43,036 bases of DNA from Ferrithrix thermotolerans DSM 19514. GTDB taxonomy: Bacteria > Actinomycetota > Acidimicrobiia > Acidimicrobiales > Ilumatobacteraceae. Under the pieces are notes generated by a model. The model was not told where the DNA came from, ran no database searches, and saw only the letters and a program-made list of their open reading frames with translations. The DNA is taken from positions 1 through 43,036 of the forward strand of contig CAMASN010000025.1 of NCBI GenBank assembly GCA_945861025.1. The letters are read 5' to 3'. The translations under genes and the position numbers were made by a program. Positions 24,478-32,106 of the stretch are shown here, one piece after another; the first letter of the stretch is position 1; the number at the start of each line of letters is the position of its first letter.

Positions 24478-25362
24478 ATGACAACTCACTCTGACAACAG
24501 CGCGTCGTTGCGCCCACGCCGTTCGGTGCTCTACATGCCCGCTGCAAACGAGCGGGCACTCGAGAAGGCCAAGACGCTGCCAGCCGACGCAATTATCTTC
24601 GATCTCGAAGATGCCGTTGCCCCCGACGCCAAAGAATCAGCTCGCGTGAATGCATGCGCCGCAGTGGCCTCTGGTGAGTACGGCCACCGCGAATTGACTA
24701 TCCGCTGCAACGGTCTCGACACGCCTTGGGGCGCCGACGATCTCGCCGCAGCCGCAAAGTCTGGCGCTGCAGCGGTCGTCATTCCCAAGGTGTCTTCGGT
24801 AGAGACCATCGATCTTGTGTCATCCATTCTTCGTGCGGCTGGCGCACCCGAAAGCATGAACATCTGGGCGATGATCGAGACCCCAACCGCCATCTTCGAC
24901 GTGCGCCACATCGCCGCACATTCACGCGTGACGGTGCTCGTGATGGGCACCAACGACCTCGCCCGCGAGTTGCGCGCCCGCCTAGTGCCTGGTCGGCAAC
25001 CATTGGTACCACATCTCGCCGTGGCGTTGGCCGCAGCACGCGAGGCCGGCAAAGTCATCCTCGATGGCGTGTACAACGACGTGAAAGATCTCGATGGTTT
25101 CCGCGCCGAGTGCGTGCAGGGCGCCGAGATGGGCTTCGATGGCAAGACCCTCATCCATCCGTCGCAGGTTGAAATCGCCAACGACGTGTGGGCTCCTACG
25201 GCCGACGAGGTCGATCACGCCCGTCGCGTTATCGCAGCGTTCCAAGAGGGCCTCGCCGACGGTCGCGGTGTGATCACCGTAGATGGCCGCATGATCGAAA
25301 ACCTGCACGTCGAGAACGCACAGCGCGCAATCGCTACCGCCGACGCCATCGCCGCCCTCTAA
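24478..25362 (+). CDS. CitE-like protein, possible (3S)-malyl-CoA thioesterase
   Basis: The 294-residue second member of the HpcH/CitE superfamily has RSVLYMPAANERAL at the N-terminus, IIFDLEDAVAPDAK (metal-binding acidic residues), VVIPKVSS, IWAMIETPTAIFDV and GFDGKTLIHPSQV. Paralogues beside malyl-CoA lyases act as malyl-CoA thioesterases (Mcl2), giving free malate; citryl-CoA or citramalyl-CoA lyase are other options. A ribosome site (AGGAA) lies about 8 bases before ATG 24478. Co-transcription with the lyase supports a joint role in glyoxylate/acetyl-CoA assimilation. Confidence 0.75.
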   Translation: MTTHSDNSASLRPRRSVLYMPAANERALEKAKTLPADAIIFDLEDAVAPDAKESARVNACAAVASGEYGHRELTIRCNGLDTPWGADDLAAAAKSGAAAVVIPKVSSVETIDLVSSILRAAGAPESMNIWAMIETPTAIFDVRHIAAHSRVTVLVMGTNDLARELRARLVPGRQPLVPHLAVALAAAREAGKVILDGVYNDVKDLDGFRAECVQGAEMGFDGKTLIHPSQVEIANDVWAPTADEVDHARRVIAAFQEGLADGRGVITVDGRMIENLHVENAQRAIATADAIAAL

Positions 25363-25376
25363 CCATCACCAGCGCG

Positions 25377-25434
25377 CTCGCCCTCACCAACACCCGCGCC
25401 CTCGCCCTCACCAACACCCGCGCCCTCACCAACA
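25377..25434. repeat. 24-bp tandem direct repeat
   Basis: Two perfect copies of a C-rich 24-mer (25377-25400 and 25401-25424) starting CTCGCCCTCACC are followed by a partial third copy to 25434. It lies just downstream of the CitE-like gene, in the non-coding spacer 25363-25632. No open frame with coding character covers it. Confidence 0.85.
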
Positions 25435-25458
25435 TCCGATCACCACTCACCACTTTCC

Positions 25459-25517
25459 TTCAACAAAGCGTTTGTTGAAGACAATTGGTCAACCCCCAAC
25501 CTGAAGTCTTCAACAAA
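25459..25517. repeat. Three alternating copies of TTCAACAAA forming two alternative hairpins
   Basis: TTCAACAAA (25459-25467) pairs perfectly with TTTGTTGAA (25471-25479) over a GCG loop. The second copy extended, TTTGTTGAAGAC (25471-25482), also pairs perfectly with GTCTTCAACAAA (25506-25517). The middle copy cannot pair with both at once, so the two structures exclude each other. The stems are AT-rich in a GC-rich genome. The position between two convergent genes suggests termination, a transcript-stability element or a protein-binding site. Confidence 0.7.
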
Positions 25518-25520
25518 CCT

Positions 25521-25619
25521 GGGAATGGGGGCTGGGAACGCTGGGAACGCTGGGGACGGTGGACGGTGGGGACGGTGGACGGTGGGGGCGGTGGACGCTT
25601 GGGTGCTTGGGTGCTTGGG
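25521..25619 (+). repeat. G-rich minisatellite with G-quadruplex motif
   Basis: Four or more G-tracts occur at 25521-25523, 25527-25531, 25534-25536, 25543-25545 and 25552-25555, separated by 2-6 bases, which fits the classic quadruplex pattern. They are followed by short tandem units (GGAACGCTG, GGACGGTG, GGTGCTTG). The region ends 13 bases before the stop of the dienelactone hydrolase gene. No gene is visible in it. Confidence 0.75.
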
Positions 25620-25632
25620 CGCCGATGCCGGG

Positions 25633-26301
25633 TTAGAGCGTGGTGCGGAACAGGTTGATGGTGCGGTCCCACGCCGTAGCGGATGCCGCTGCGTTATAGA
25701 CCTCGGGGCGCGTGTCGTTGAAGAACGCGTGGTCGCAACCGGCATACACGTGCAGCGTGGCGTCCTTACCCAGATCGCGGAGTTGCGCTTGCAGCGCCGC
25801 TGCGTTGTCGGGCGTGAAGAACGCGTCGTCGGCTGCGTAATGGCCCTCGACCTTGGCAGCCAATGCCGACCAATCGGGCTGAGCGCTTGCCCACGGGATG
25901 AGCCCGTAGAACGGAGCCACGGCTGCAACTGCATCGGGGCGGTGGCACGCGGCAACAAGCGCGAGTCCGCCACCCATGCAGAACCCGACCGCTCCAACCC
26001 TGGCGTTACCCGTGCGCTGCTGCAGCAGGTCGATGGCGCCCGACATATCTTTGGCGGCCTCACCGACGTTCAAGCCCATCATCAACTTGCCAGCGCCATC
26101 GGGCTCGGTGGCCGAGGCTCCGTGATAGAGATCGGGGGCGAGAGCCACGAACCCCGCAGCAGCGACGCGGTCGACAATGTCTTTGATGTGATCGTTAAGA
26201 CCCCACCACTCTTGGATGACAACGACTCCGGGTCCGCTGTTTCCAGCGAGGTACCCCTCGCATGTGCCGCCATTACTCGTGAATGTGATCAGTTCGCCCA
26301 T
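25633..26301 (-). CDS. Dienelactone hydrolase family protein
   Basis: The 222-residue alpha/beta-hydrolase has the DLH-type Cys nucleophile in Gly-Phe-Cys108-Met-Gly-Gly, an acid in HYAADDAF (about 155-161) and the His 191 in AGCDHAFFND. QEWWGLNDHIKD near the N-terminus is a further family signature. Such enzymes hydrolyse dienelactone in chlorocatechol breakdown, but most homologues have other, unknown carboxylic ester or lactone substrates. A TACAGT box stands 7 bases before the ATG. It is convergent with the CitE-like gene across the repeat-rich spacer. Confidence 0.85.
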   Translation of the reverse strand: MGELITFTSNGGTCEGYLAGNSGPGVVVIQEWWGLNDHIKDIVDRVAAAGFVALAPDLYHGASATEPDGAGKLMMGLNVGEAAKDMSGAIDLLQQRTGNARVGAVGFCMGGGLALVAACHRPDAVAAVAPFYGLIPWASAQPDWSALAAKVEGHYAADDAFFTPDNAAALQAQLRDLGKDATLHVYAGCDHAFFNDTRPEVYNAAASATAWDRTINLFRTTL

Positions 26302-26308
26302 GAGCGCG

Positions 26309-26314
26309 ACTGTA
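26309..26314 (-). promoter_or_regulatory. Leaderless-type -10 box for the dienelactone hydrolase
   Basis: TACAGT on the minus strand, 7 bases, then ATG 26301. No ribosome site is present. Confidence 0.45.
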
Positions 26315-26394
26315 GTGCGGCCACCCTGTAGCGAGATTCAACGAATCTTGATGGTGACATGTGATCGAACCTATGCGCATCACGCCGCAGCGAA

Positions 26395-26400
26395 TACGAT
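26395..26400 (+). promoter_or_regulatory. Leaderless-type -10 box for the aminotransferase
   Basis: TACGAT, a near-ideal actinobacterial -10 box, is followed by 6 bases and ATG 26407. No ribosome site is present. Confidence 0.5.
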
Positions 26401-26406
26401 GCAGAC

Positions 26407-27759
26407 ATGACTGCTCTCGAAGCTCCTCTATCAGACGCCTACGTCAACGACCGGAGCCATGTGTTCCACAGTTGGTCAGCGCAGGGCGCACTCAAGCCCA
26501 TCGTGGTTGCTGGCGCCGAAGGCAGCTGGTTCTGGGACGAGAACGGTAAGCGCTACCTCGACTTCTCAAGCCAGCTCGTGAACGTAAACATTGGGCATCA
26601 ACACCCCAAGCTTGTCGCTGCAATTCAAGAGCAGGCCGGCAAGTTGTGCACCATTGCTCCGTTCCATGCCAACGAAGCTCGCAGCGAGGCCGCACGACTC
26701 ATTGCCGAGTTGGCGCCCGGCGATTTGAACATGGTGTTCTTCACCAACGGTGGAGCCGAGGCAACCGACAACGCGATTCGCATGTCGCGGTTGCACACCG
26801 GCCGCCAGAAGGTGTTGGCTACCTACCGCAGCTACCACGGTGCCACCGGCGGCGCTATCGCTGTGACCGGCGACCCACGCCGCTGGAGCGGCGAGACCGG
26901 CGTCTCGGGCGTTGTGCACTTCTGGGGCCCCTTCGGCTATCGCAGCCCGTTCCACAGCACCGACGAGATCCAAGAGTCAGAGCGCGCTCTGCAGCACCTG
27001 CGCGAGACCATCATGGTCGAGGGCCCGGGCACCATTGCCTGCATCATCCTTGAGAGCGTGGTGGGCACTAACGGCATTCTCGTTCCGCCCCCCGGTTACC
27101 TACAGGGCGTGCGTGACATCTGTGACGAGCACGGCATTGTCTACATCGCCGACGAAGTGATGGCCGGCTTTGGCCGCTGCGGCGAATGGTTCGCCGTGAA
27201 CCATTGGAATGTCACACCCGACCTGATCACCTTTGCCAAAGGCAGCAACAGCGGTTACATCCCCCTCGGCGGCGTGATCATTAGCCAGCGCATCGCCGAT
27301 ACGTTCCGCGATCGCCAGTACCCAGGCGGGCTCACCTACAGCGGCCATGTGTTGGCGTGCGCGTCGGCCGTCGCCAGCATCAACATCTTCAAAGAAGAGG
27401 GCCTCATCGAGTACGCCCGCACGCTTGGCTCTGATGTCATCGGACCAGAACTCGCCAAGCTTGCCGCGAAGCATCCATCAATCGGAGAAGTGCGCGGCCT
27501 CGGCGCCTTCTGGGCACTCGATCTGGTGACCAACCGCGAGACACGAGCACCGTTGGTCCCGTTCAACGCCGTGGGTGCCGCGGCGCAGCCAATGGTCGAT
27601 CTCGCTGCAGCATGTAAGCAGCGTGGCCTGTGGCCATTCACGCACTTCAACCGCTTGTACGTGGTGCCGCCAATCAACACGCCAGCCCACGAGGCCCGTG
27701 CGGGCATCGCCATCATCGACGAAGTTCTCGAACTGGCTGATCAGCACTACACCGGCTGA
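26407..27759 (+). CDS. Class III PLP aminotransferase, probable beta-alanine (or taurine):pyruvate type
   Basis: The 450-residue fold-type I aminotransferase has PLP-phosphate residues in TNGGAEATDNAI (113-124), the Asp 249 in IADEVMAGFGR and the Schiff-base Lys 278 in TFAKGSNSGYIPLGG. It resembles taurine/beta-alanine:pyruvate aminotransferases. Nearby genes make beta-alanine from uracil (29265-37912 operon) and oxidise the resulting semialdehyde, so beta-alanine to malonate semialdehyde (and 3-aminoisobutyrate from thymine) is the most likely reaction. It is separately transcribed, on the opposite strand to that operon. The 3' end overlaps the convergent permease gene by 13 bp. Confidence 0.82.
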   Translation: MTALEAPLSDAYVNDRSHVFHSWSAQGALKPIVVAGAEGSWFWDENGKRYLDFSSQLVNVNIGHQHPKLVAAIQEQAGKLCTIAPFHANEARSEAARLIAELAPGDLNMVFFTNGGAEATDNAIRMSRLHTGRQKVLATYRSYHGATGGAIAVTGDPRRWSGETGVSGVVHFWGPFGYRSPFHSTDEIQESERALQHLRETIMVEGPGTIACIILESVVGTNGILVPPPGYLQGVRDICDEHGIVYIADEVMAGFGRCGEWFAVNHWNVTPDLITFAKGSNSGYIPLGGVIISQRIADTFRDRQYPGGLTYSGHVLACASAVASINIFKEEGLIEYARTLGSDVIGPELAKLAAKHPSIGEVRGLGAFWALDLVTNRETRAPLVPFNAVGAAAQPMVDLAAACKQRGLWPFTHFNRLYVVPPINTPAHEARAGIAIIDEVLELADQHYTG

Positions 27760-28652
27760 CGAGTGGTCAACCACACTCCTGCAAGCGCCACCACAAATCC
27801 GATCAGCGCAAGCAGACCAAGGCGTTCGCCAAACAAGACTGCGCCCTCGATAGTGCTGAGCGCTGGCGTGAGAAAGAACAGGCTGCTCACTCGAGCCGCT
27901 GCATGACGCTGCAACAGCACCATCATGATCAGCACTGCTGCAATGGACAACACCAGCAACGCCCACGCCAGCGAGAACCACAGGCGCGGCGTCGAGTGGA
28001 ACTGCCAGTGCTCGTTGCCGATGGCCCCGACGGACACGACAACAGCAGCGGCCGCGTACTGCACTGCTGTGCCGCGCAGCAACGGCATCCGTGCGCCACG
28101 AGCCCGCTGCACCAACGTTCCGCCGGCCATGCCAACAACCGCAACGACCATTGCGCACAGGGTGAAGGTGGTGATGCCGCCCGAATGGGCGCGCAAGCGA
28201 TCGACAACCACGGCGAGCACGCCGACCATGCCTAGCGACACGCCAAGCCATTGGCCACGCCAAAGACGCTCGCCGAGCAACAGACGCGCCGCCACTGATG
28301 TGACGACCGGGTGCAGCCCAGCGATGAGTGCGCCGAGACCCGACGGCAGGCCATGATCGACGGCTACAAACACGCCACCCAGATACATCGCGTGCATTCC
28401 GAGACCGGTAACTGAAGCCCAAGTAACCTGGCGTCGATCAATCGCTGGAGCGCGGGTGGCGGCGGCAACGATCCACAGCAAAGCGGCGGCGACGCTGAGG
28501 CGCACCGTCAAGAAGGTCAGCGGGCCAGCGTCTTGGGTGCCGTAGCGGGCAGCAATAAATCCGGTGCTCCAGAACACCACGAAGAGCCACGGCGCAATGC
28601 GTTCAAGCGCAGCCCCGTTGGTGGCGGGTAACTCTGTACGAGCGAGAGTCAC
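27747..28652 (-). CDS. EamA/DMT family transporter
   Basis: The 301-residue protein has ten predicted transmembrane helices arranged as two EamA repeats, with WSTGFIAARYG near residue 28 and LTPALSTIEGAVLFGERLG in the second repeat. This is typical of drug/metabolite transporters exporting small metabolites or amino acids. GTG 28652 overlaps the stop of the upstream coiled-coil gene (GTGA), so translation is coupled. The substrate is unknown. Confidence 0.85.
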   Translation of the reverse strand: MTLARTELPATNGAALERIAPWLFVVFWSTGFIAARYGTQDAGPLTFLTVRLSVAAALLWIVAAATRAPAIDRRQVTWASVTGLGMHAMYLGGVFVAVDHGLPSGLGALIAGLHPVVTSVAARLLLGERLWRGQWLGVSLGMVGVLAVVVDRLRAHSGGITTFTLCAMVVAVVGMAGGTLVQRARGARMPLLRGTAVQYAAAAVVVSVGAIGNEHWQFHSTPRLWFSLAWALLVLSIAAVLIMMVLLQRHAAARVSSLFFLTPALSTIEGAVLFGERLGLLALIGFVVALAGVWLTTRQPV

Positions 28653-29158
28653 TCGGAGGTGGGTGCCGAGTCGTCGCCAATCGAGTTGTCGTCGGCTGAC
28701 TCGGAGGAGTCGTCGTGCGAATCAGATTCGATGTCGGTGTCACCTTCAACGTCGACGACTGCCGGTGCCCATGCTGGACGCTCGCCGGTTTCGAACTCTT
28801 GTAGTTCGGCGAGAGCAACGCGATACGCGGCTTCGGCTTCGACACGGCGTTGACGGGCGCGATCTTGGCCGCGCAGTTGCTTGATGAGATCGGCAGCGCG
28901 CTGCTTGTTTGCTTTGAGCTGTTCGTGGCGCTGCATCTGCTCGGTCTCGAGCCGCACTCGTTCACGTTCGGCTTGGTCGGCTGCCTCGTGTGCGCTGAGG
29001 CTCTCGGCAAACATCTTCGCTGCGCGGGTGGCGACGTCGTCTACAGGTTTCGCCACAACTACTGGAGCAGCATCGACCTTCGCCGCAGCGACAACCGGCG
29101 TCACGGCCGCTGTTCCGAACTGTTTGCGCTGTTCATTTGCCCTGTTGCGTTTTGGCAT
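28649..29158 (-). CDS. Uncharacterised coiled-coil protein with acidic tail
   Basis: The 169-residue soluble protein is not recognised. Its N-terminus is basic (MPKRNRANEQRKQF), followed by an Ala/Val-rich stretch. A strongly charged helical or coiled-coil region spans about 50-125, with many Glu, Arg and Gln. The last 35 residues are almost all Asp, Ser and Glu and presumably disordered. A GGGAGA ribosome site lies a few bases before ATG 29158. The stop overlaps the transporter GTG, so the two form a unit, although no functional link is evident. Confidence 0.6.
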   Translation of the reverse strand: MPKRNRANEQRKQFGTAAVTPVVAAAKVDAAPVVVAKPVDDVATRAAKMFAESLSAHEAADQAERERVRLETEQMQRHEQLKANKQRAADLIKQLRGQDRARQRRVEAEAAYRVALAELQEFETGERPAWAPAVVDVEGDTDIESDSHDDSSESADDNSIGDDSAPTSE

Positions 29159-29210
29159 TGCCGTCTCCCGATGGTGGTGGCTGTCTGTTCATAACTGTTT
29201 GACGAAACGA

Positions 29211-29238
29211 AGGGCGGGCAGCTTGCGCTGCCCGCCCT
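29211..29238 (-). terminator. Strong terminator of the pyrimidine-degradation operon
   Basis: A perfect 12-bp GC-rich stem (29211-29222 with 29227-29238), loop TTGC, extends through a bulge with AACGA/TCGTT. On the minus strand a T-rich stretch follows. It lies 27 bases after the stop of the substrate-binding-protein gene and before the next minus-strand gene. Confidence 0.85.
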
Positions 29239-29264
29239 CGGCTCGTTCTTGTCTGACCGGTTGG

Positions 29265-30452
29265 TCAGTTACCGCCCTCGGCCAACTCGACCGTGAGAGG
29301 AACAAAGCTGCTTCCGGTGACATCAACGCCGGCATCCTTCAACTGCTGAAGTGCTTCGTTGACGATGTCGTTCGTGAATGCACCAGCGTCAGGGGCCTTG
29401 GTGAGCACTGCTGCGCCCTCAAGGTTCTTGGTCTCCTGAGCAATCTTGGCGGTGCGATCCCATGCTGCCTGATCGATGACGCCAATGCCGCCGGTGGCTG
29501 GCCACACGAGCTTGTTGACTTCATTCATCTGCCACAGCTGGTGGCTTGCGCCGAGCTTTGAGCCCTTGGCAACAACGATGTCGCGGCATGATGCTGCATT
29601 GTCGCGGCAGTAGATCCAGCCTTGGATCGAGGCCTTCACGAACTTGACTGCGGTCTCTTTGTAGGTGGCATCGCTGGCGAGCTTCTTGGCATCGGCCCAG
29701 ATGGCGTCCTGCAACATGCCAACACCCTCGGCCTCGTACGAAACAACGTTGAGGTCATCGGCGGTGTAGAGCTTGCCAGTGGCTTCGTTCTTCGACTCGA
29801 GCACCTGTGCGTACTCGTTGTAGGTCATTGCCTCGGCAGCATCGATGTCGCCGCTCAAGAGCCCGGCCATGTCGAACTGCTGAGCCAACAAGGTCACGTC
29901 GGTGGCTGGGTCGAGGCCGTTCTTCGACAAAGCGGCGAAGATCTCGTACTCGTTGCCGAAGCCCCAGTTACCAATCTTCTTGCCCTTGAAGTCGGCAGCG
30001 GTCTTGATGCCCTTGTCCTTGAACGACACCTGCAGGGTGCCTGAACGCTGGTAGATCTGGGCGATGTCGACGATGTCGGCGCCAGCTTCGCGCGATGCGA
30101 GAGCCTTTGGAACCCACGACAATGCGAAGTCAACCTGGCCGTCGGCGAGTTGCTTCTGTGGCACGATCTCAACGCCACCCTCGATGATCTCGACATCGAG
30201 ACCCTCGGCTGCGTAGCAGCCCTGGTCAGCCGCGGCGAAGTAGCCGGCGAACTGAGCCTGGGTGAACCACTGCAACTGCAGCTTAACCTTGGTCAAGGTG
30301 GCAGGTGCCTTGCTGGCATCGCAGCCCGCCGCGGCGACGCCCGATGTTGGTGTTGTTGCTGGTGTTGCTGTGTCGTCACTGCCGCACGCTGCGACCGCGA
30401 GGCCGGCGACTGCAAGCAGCACCGCGCCCTTACTGAGTCGATTGATTTTCAT
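29265..30452 (-). CDS. ABC transporter substrate-binding lipoprotein, NMT1/THI5-like
   Basis: The 395-residue precursor has a lipoprotein signal ending LAVAAC (Cys 23) and a Thr/Ala linker. An NMT1/SsuA-type binding domain follows: KVKLQLQWFTQAQFAGYFAAADQGCYAAEGLDVEI is typical of the pyrimidine-precursor-binding branch. It would capture the substrate outside the membrane for the two permeases and ATPase encoded upstream. Because the operon carries uracil/thymine degradation enzymes, a pyrimidine or dihydropyrimidine/hydantoin-like substrate is most likely. An AAGGGGAGA ribosome site precedes ATG 30452. It is the last gene of the operon. Confidence 0.88.
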   Translation of the reverse strand: MKINRLSKGAVLLAVAGLAVAACGSDDTATPATTPTSGVAAAGCDASKAPATLTKVKLQLQWFTQAQFAGYFAAADQGCYAAEGLDVEIIEGGVEIVPQKQLADGQVDFALSWVPKALASREAGADIVDIAQIYQRSGTLQVSFKDKGIKTAADFKGKKIGNWGFGNEYEIFAALSKNGLDPATDVTLLAQQFDMAGLLSGDIDAAEAMTYNEYAQVLESKNEATGKLYTADDLNVVSYEAEGVGMLQDAIWADAKKLASDATYKETAVKFVKASIQGWIYCRDNAASCRDIVVAKGSKLGASHQLWQMNEVNKLVWPATGGIGVIDQAAWDRTAKIAQETKNLEGAAVLTKAPDAGAFTNDIVNEALQQLKDAGVDVTGSSFVPLTVELAEGGN

Positions 30453-30484
30453 TATCTCCCCTTACTGTTTGCTGGTTTTGGATT

Positions 30485-31270
30485 TCACCCAGAGTTACGC
30501 GAACGCTGCCAAGGCACCGCTACGTACTCAAGGACGTTAGCCGCAATGAAGAACCCGAGGCCGAGCACACACGCAGCGCCCACGTAAGCCCAACCCAATG
30601 GGTCCTTTGAGTTCGCCATTGCGGCGGGAATCTTTTGGCCAAGACCATCTTGTGTGCCTCCAAAATACTCGGACACAAACGCAGTAGTTACGGCCAGCGG
30701 CGCAGCGATCTTGATAGCTGTAAACAAGAACGGCAGCGCGTTTGGAAAGCGAACTTTCTTCATCACTTGTGACGGCGACGCAGCATACGAACGCATCAGT
30801 TCCATCTGAGTGGAGTTGCTCTGACGAAGGCCGCGAGCCACGTTGACGAAGACCACGAAGAACACGACGATGGTCACCATCAAGCGGCGGGGCACCTCGG
30901 AGCCGATGCGGAACATGTTGTTCAGAATCGAGACGATAACCACGATGGGAATGGCGCTGATGGCGGCCGACAACGGCGTGACCAGCTCGGCAAGTATCTT
31001 GAATCGGTTGGCAATCATCGCAACGGCGCAGCCGATGATGATGCCGCACACCAATCCGACCAACGCATTGGTGCCGCTCACGGTGGCCGCAGATCGCAGG
31101 AAGCCAGCGTTGTTCACGGCCTCCTTCCAGATCATCGACGGCCTCGGCAAAATGAACTGCTTGATGTCGCGCCAGCGAACCAAGAACTCCCACAGCACAA
31201 CGAAGCCGACACCGAATGCCACTGGCACCGCAGCGTTGGCTACCTTGCGTTGCAGCGAAGCGCCGTTCAC
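30485..31270 (-). CDS. ABC transporter permease (SsuC/TauC type)
   Basis: The 261-residue binding-protein-dependent permease has about six transmembrane helices. The EAA-like coupling motif is in MRSYAASPSQVMKKVRFPNALPFLFTAIK (about 160-187). GTG 31270 overlaps the stop of the ATPase gene (GTGA). Together with the second permease at 32103 it would form a heterodimeric channel. Confidence 0.88.
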   Translation of the reverse strand: MNGASLQRKVANAAVPVAFGVGFVVLWEFLVRWRDIKQFILPRPSMIWKEAVNNAGFLRSAATVSGTNALVGLVCGIIIGCAVAMIANRFKILAELVTPLSAAISAIPIVVIVSILNNMFRIGSEVPRRLMVTIVVFFVVFVNVARGLRQSNSTQMELMRSYAASPSQVMKKVRFPNALPFLFTAIKIAAPLAVTTAFVSEYFGGTQDGLGQKIPAAMANSKDPLGWAYVGAACVLGLGFFIAANVLEYVAVPWQRSRNSG

Positions 31271-32106
31271 CGATCTTCGATTCCGCGAGCGCCACCAACG
31301 TGTTCGATGCCGCGCAATGCCTCGCGCACTTCGGTGATCTTGCCGTAGAACTCTGACGCCTCACGGGTGTCGTCGTTTCGGTTGCCACCAAGGTTCACGT
31401 CGATGGTGGCAGTGATGCGGCCCGGGCGCGGGCTCATCACGACGACACGATCGCTGAGATACACGGCCTCGGGAATTGAGTGGGTGACGAAGATAACTGT
31501 GGTCGATGTGCTGGCGCAGATGCTGAGCAATTCGGCCTGCATGTGCTCGCGGGTCATCTCGTCGAGCGCACCAAAGGGTTCATCCATCAGCAGCAGCGGC
31601 GGGTGTGCCGCCAACGCGCGGGCGATGGCAACGCGCTGCTGCATGCCGCCCGACAATTGCCACGGCATATGGGATGCAAACTCTGAAAGCTTCACGAGTT
31701 CGAGCATCTCAGCCGAACGCTCGCGTCGCTTGGCTTGGTCCCATCCGCGAATCTCAAGTGGTAGCTCGATGTTCTTGGCGACGTTGCGCCAATCGAACAA
31801 GCCGGCCTGCTGAAACGCCATGCCGTAGTCCTGATCGAGGCGAGCCTGCGCTGCCGGCTTTCCGTTAACCACCAGCGACCCAGACGACACCGAGAGCAGA
31901 TCGGCAATCAGCCGCAGCAACGTTGACTTGCCGCAACCTGACGGGCCAATGAGCGACACAAACTCGCCGGGTTGCACCGTGAGCGAGATGTCGAGCAAGG
32001 CATCGACCTGTTGGCGACCACCGGCGTTGAAGACCTTCGACACGTTGTCGACAACGACCGCTGGCTGGCCCAACGATTGGTCGGGTGAATGGGACTCGTG
32101 TTTCAC
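31267..32106 (-). CDS. ABC transporter ATP-binding protein (SsuB/TauB type)
   Basis: The 279-residue ATPase has Walker A GPSGCGKSTLL (about 58-68), the signature LSGGMQQRVAIARAL (about 155-169), Walker B LLLMDEPFGALDE and an H-loop VTHSIPEAVYLSDR. It energises the NMT1-type uptake system. The ATG overlaps the upstream permease stop by 4 bp. Confidence 0.93.
   Translation of the reverse strand: MKHESHSPDQSLGQPAVVVDNVSKVFNAGGRQQVDALLDISLTVQPGEFVSLIGPSGCGKSTLLRLIADLLSVSSGSLVVNGKPAAQARLDQDYGMAFQQAGLFDWRNVAKNIELPLEIRGWDQAKRRERSAEMLELVKLSEFASHMPWQLSGGMQQRVAIARALAAHPPLLLMDEPFGALDEMTREHMQAELLSICASTSTTVIFVTHSIPEAVYLSDRVVVMSPRPGRITATIDVNLGGNRNDDTREASEFYGKITEVREALRGIEHVGGARGIEDR

Noticed and set aside
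25377-25434. Possible CRISPR repeats
   Set aside because: The 24-bp units are directly adjacent with no spacers, and no cas genes are near.
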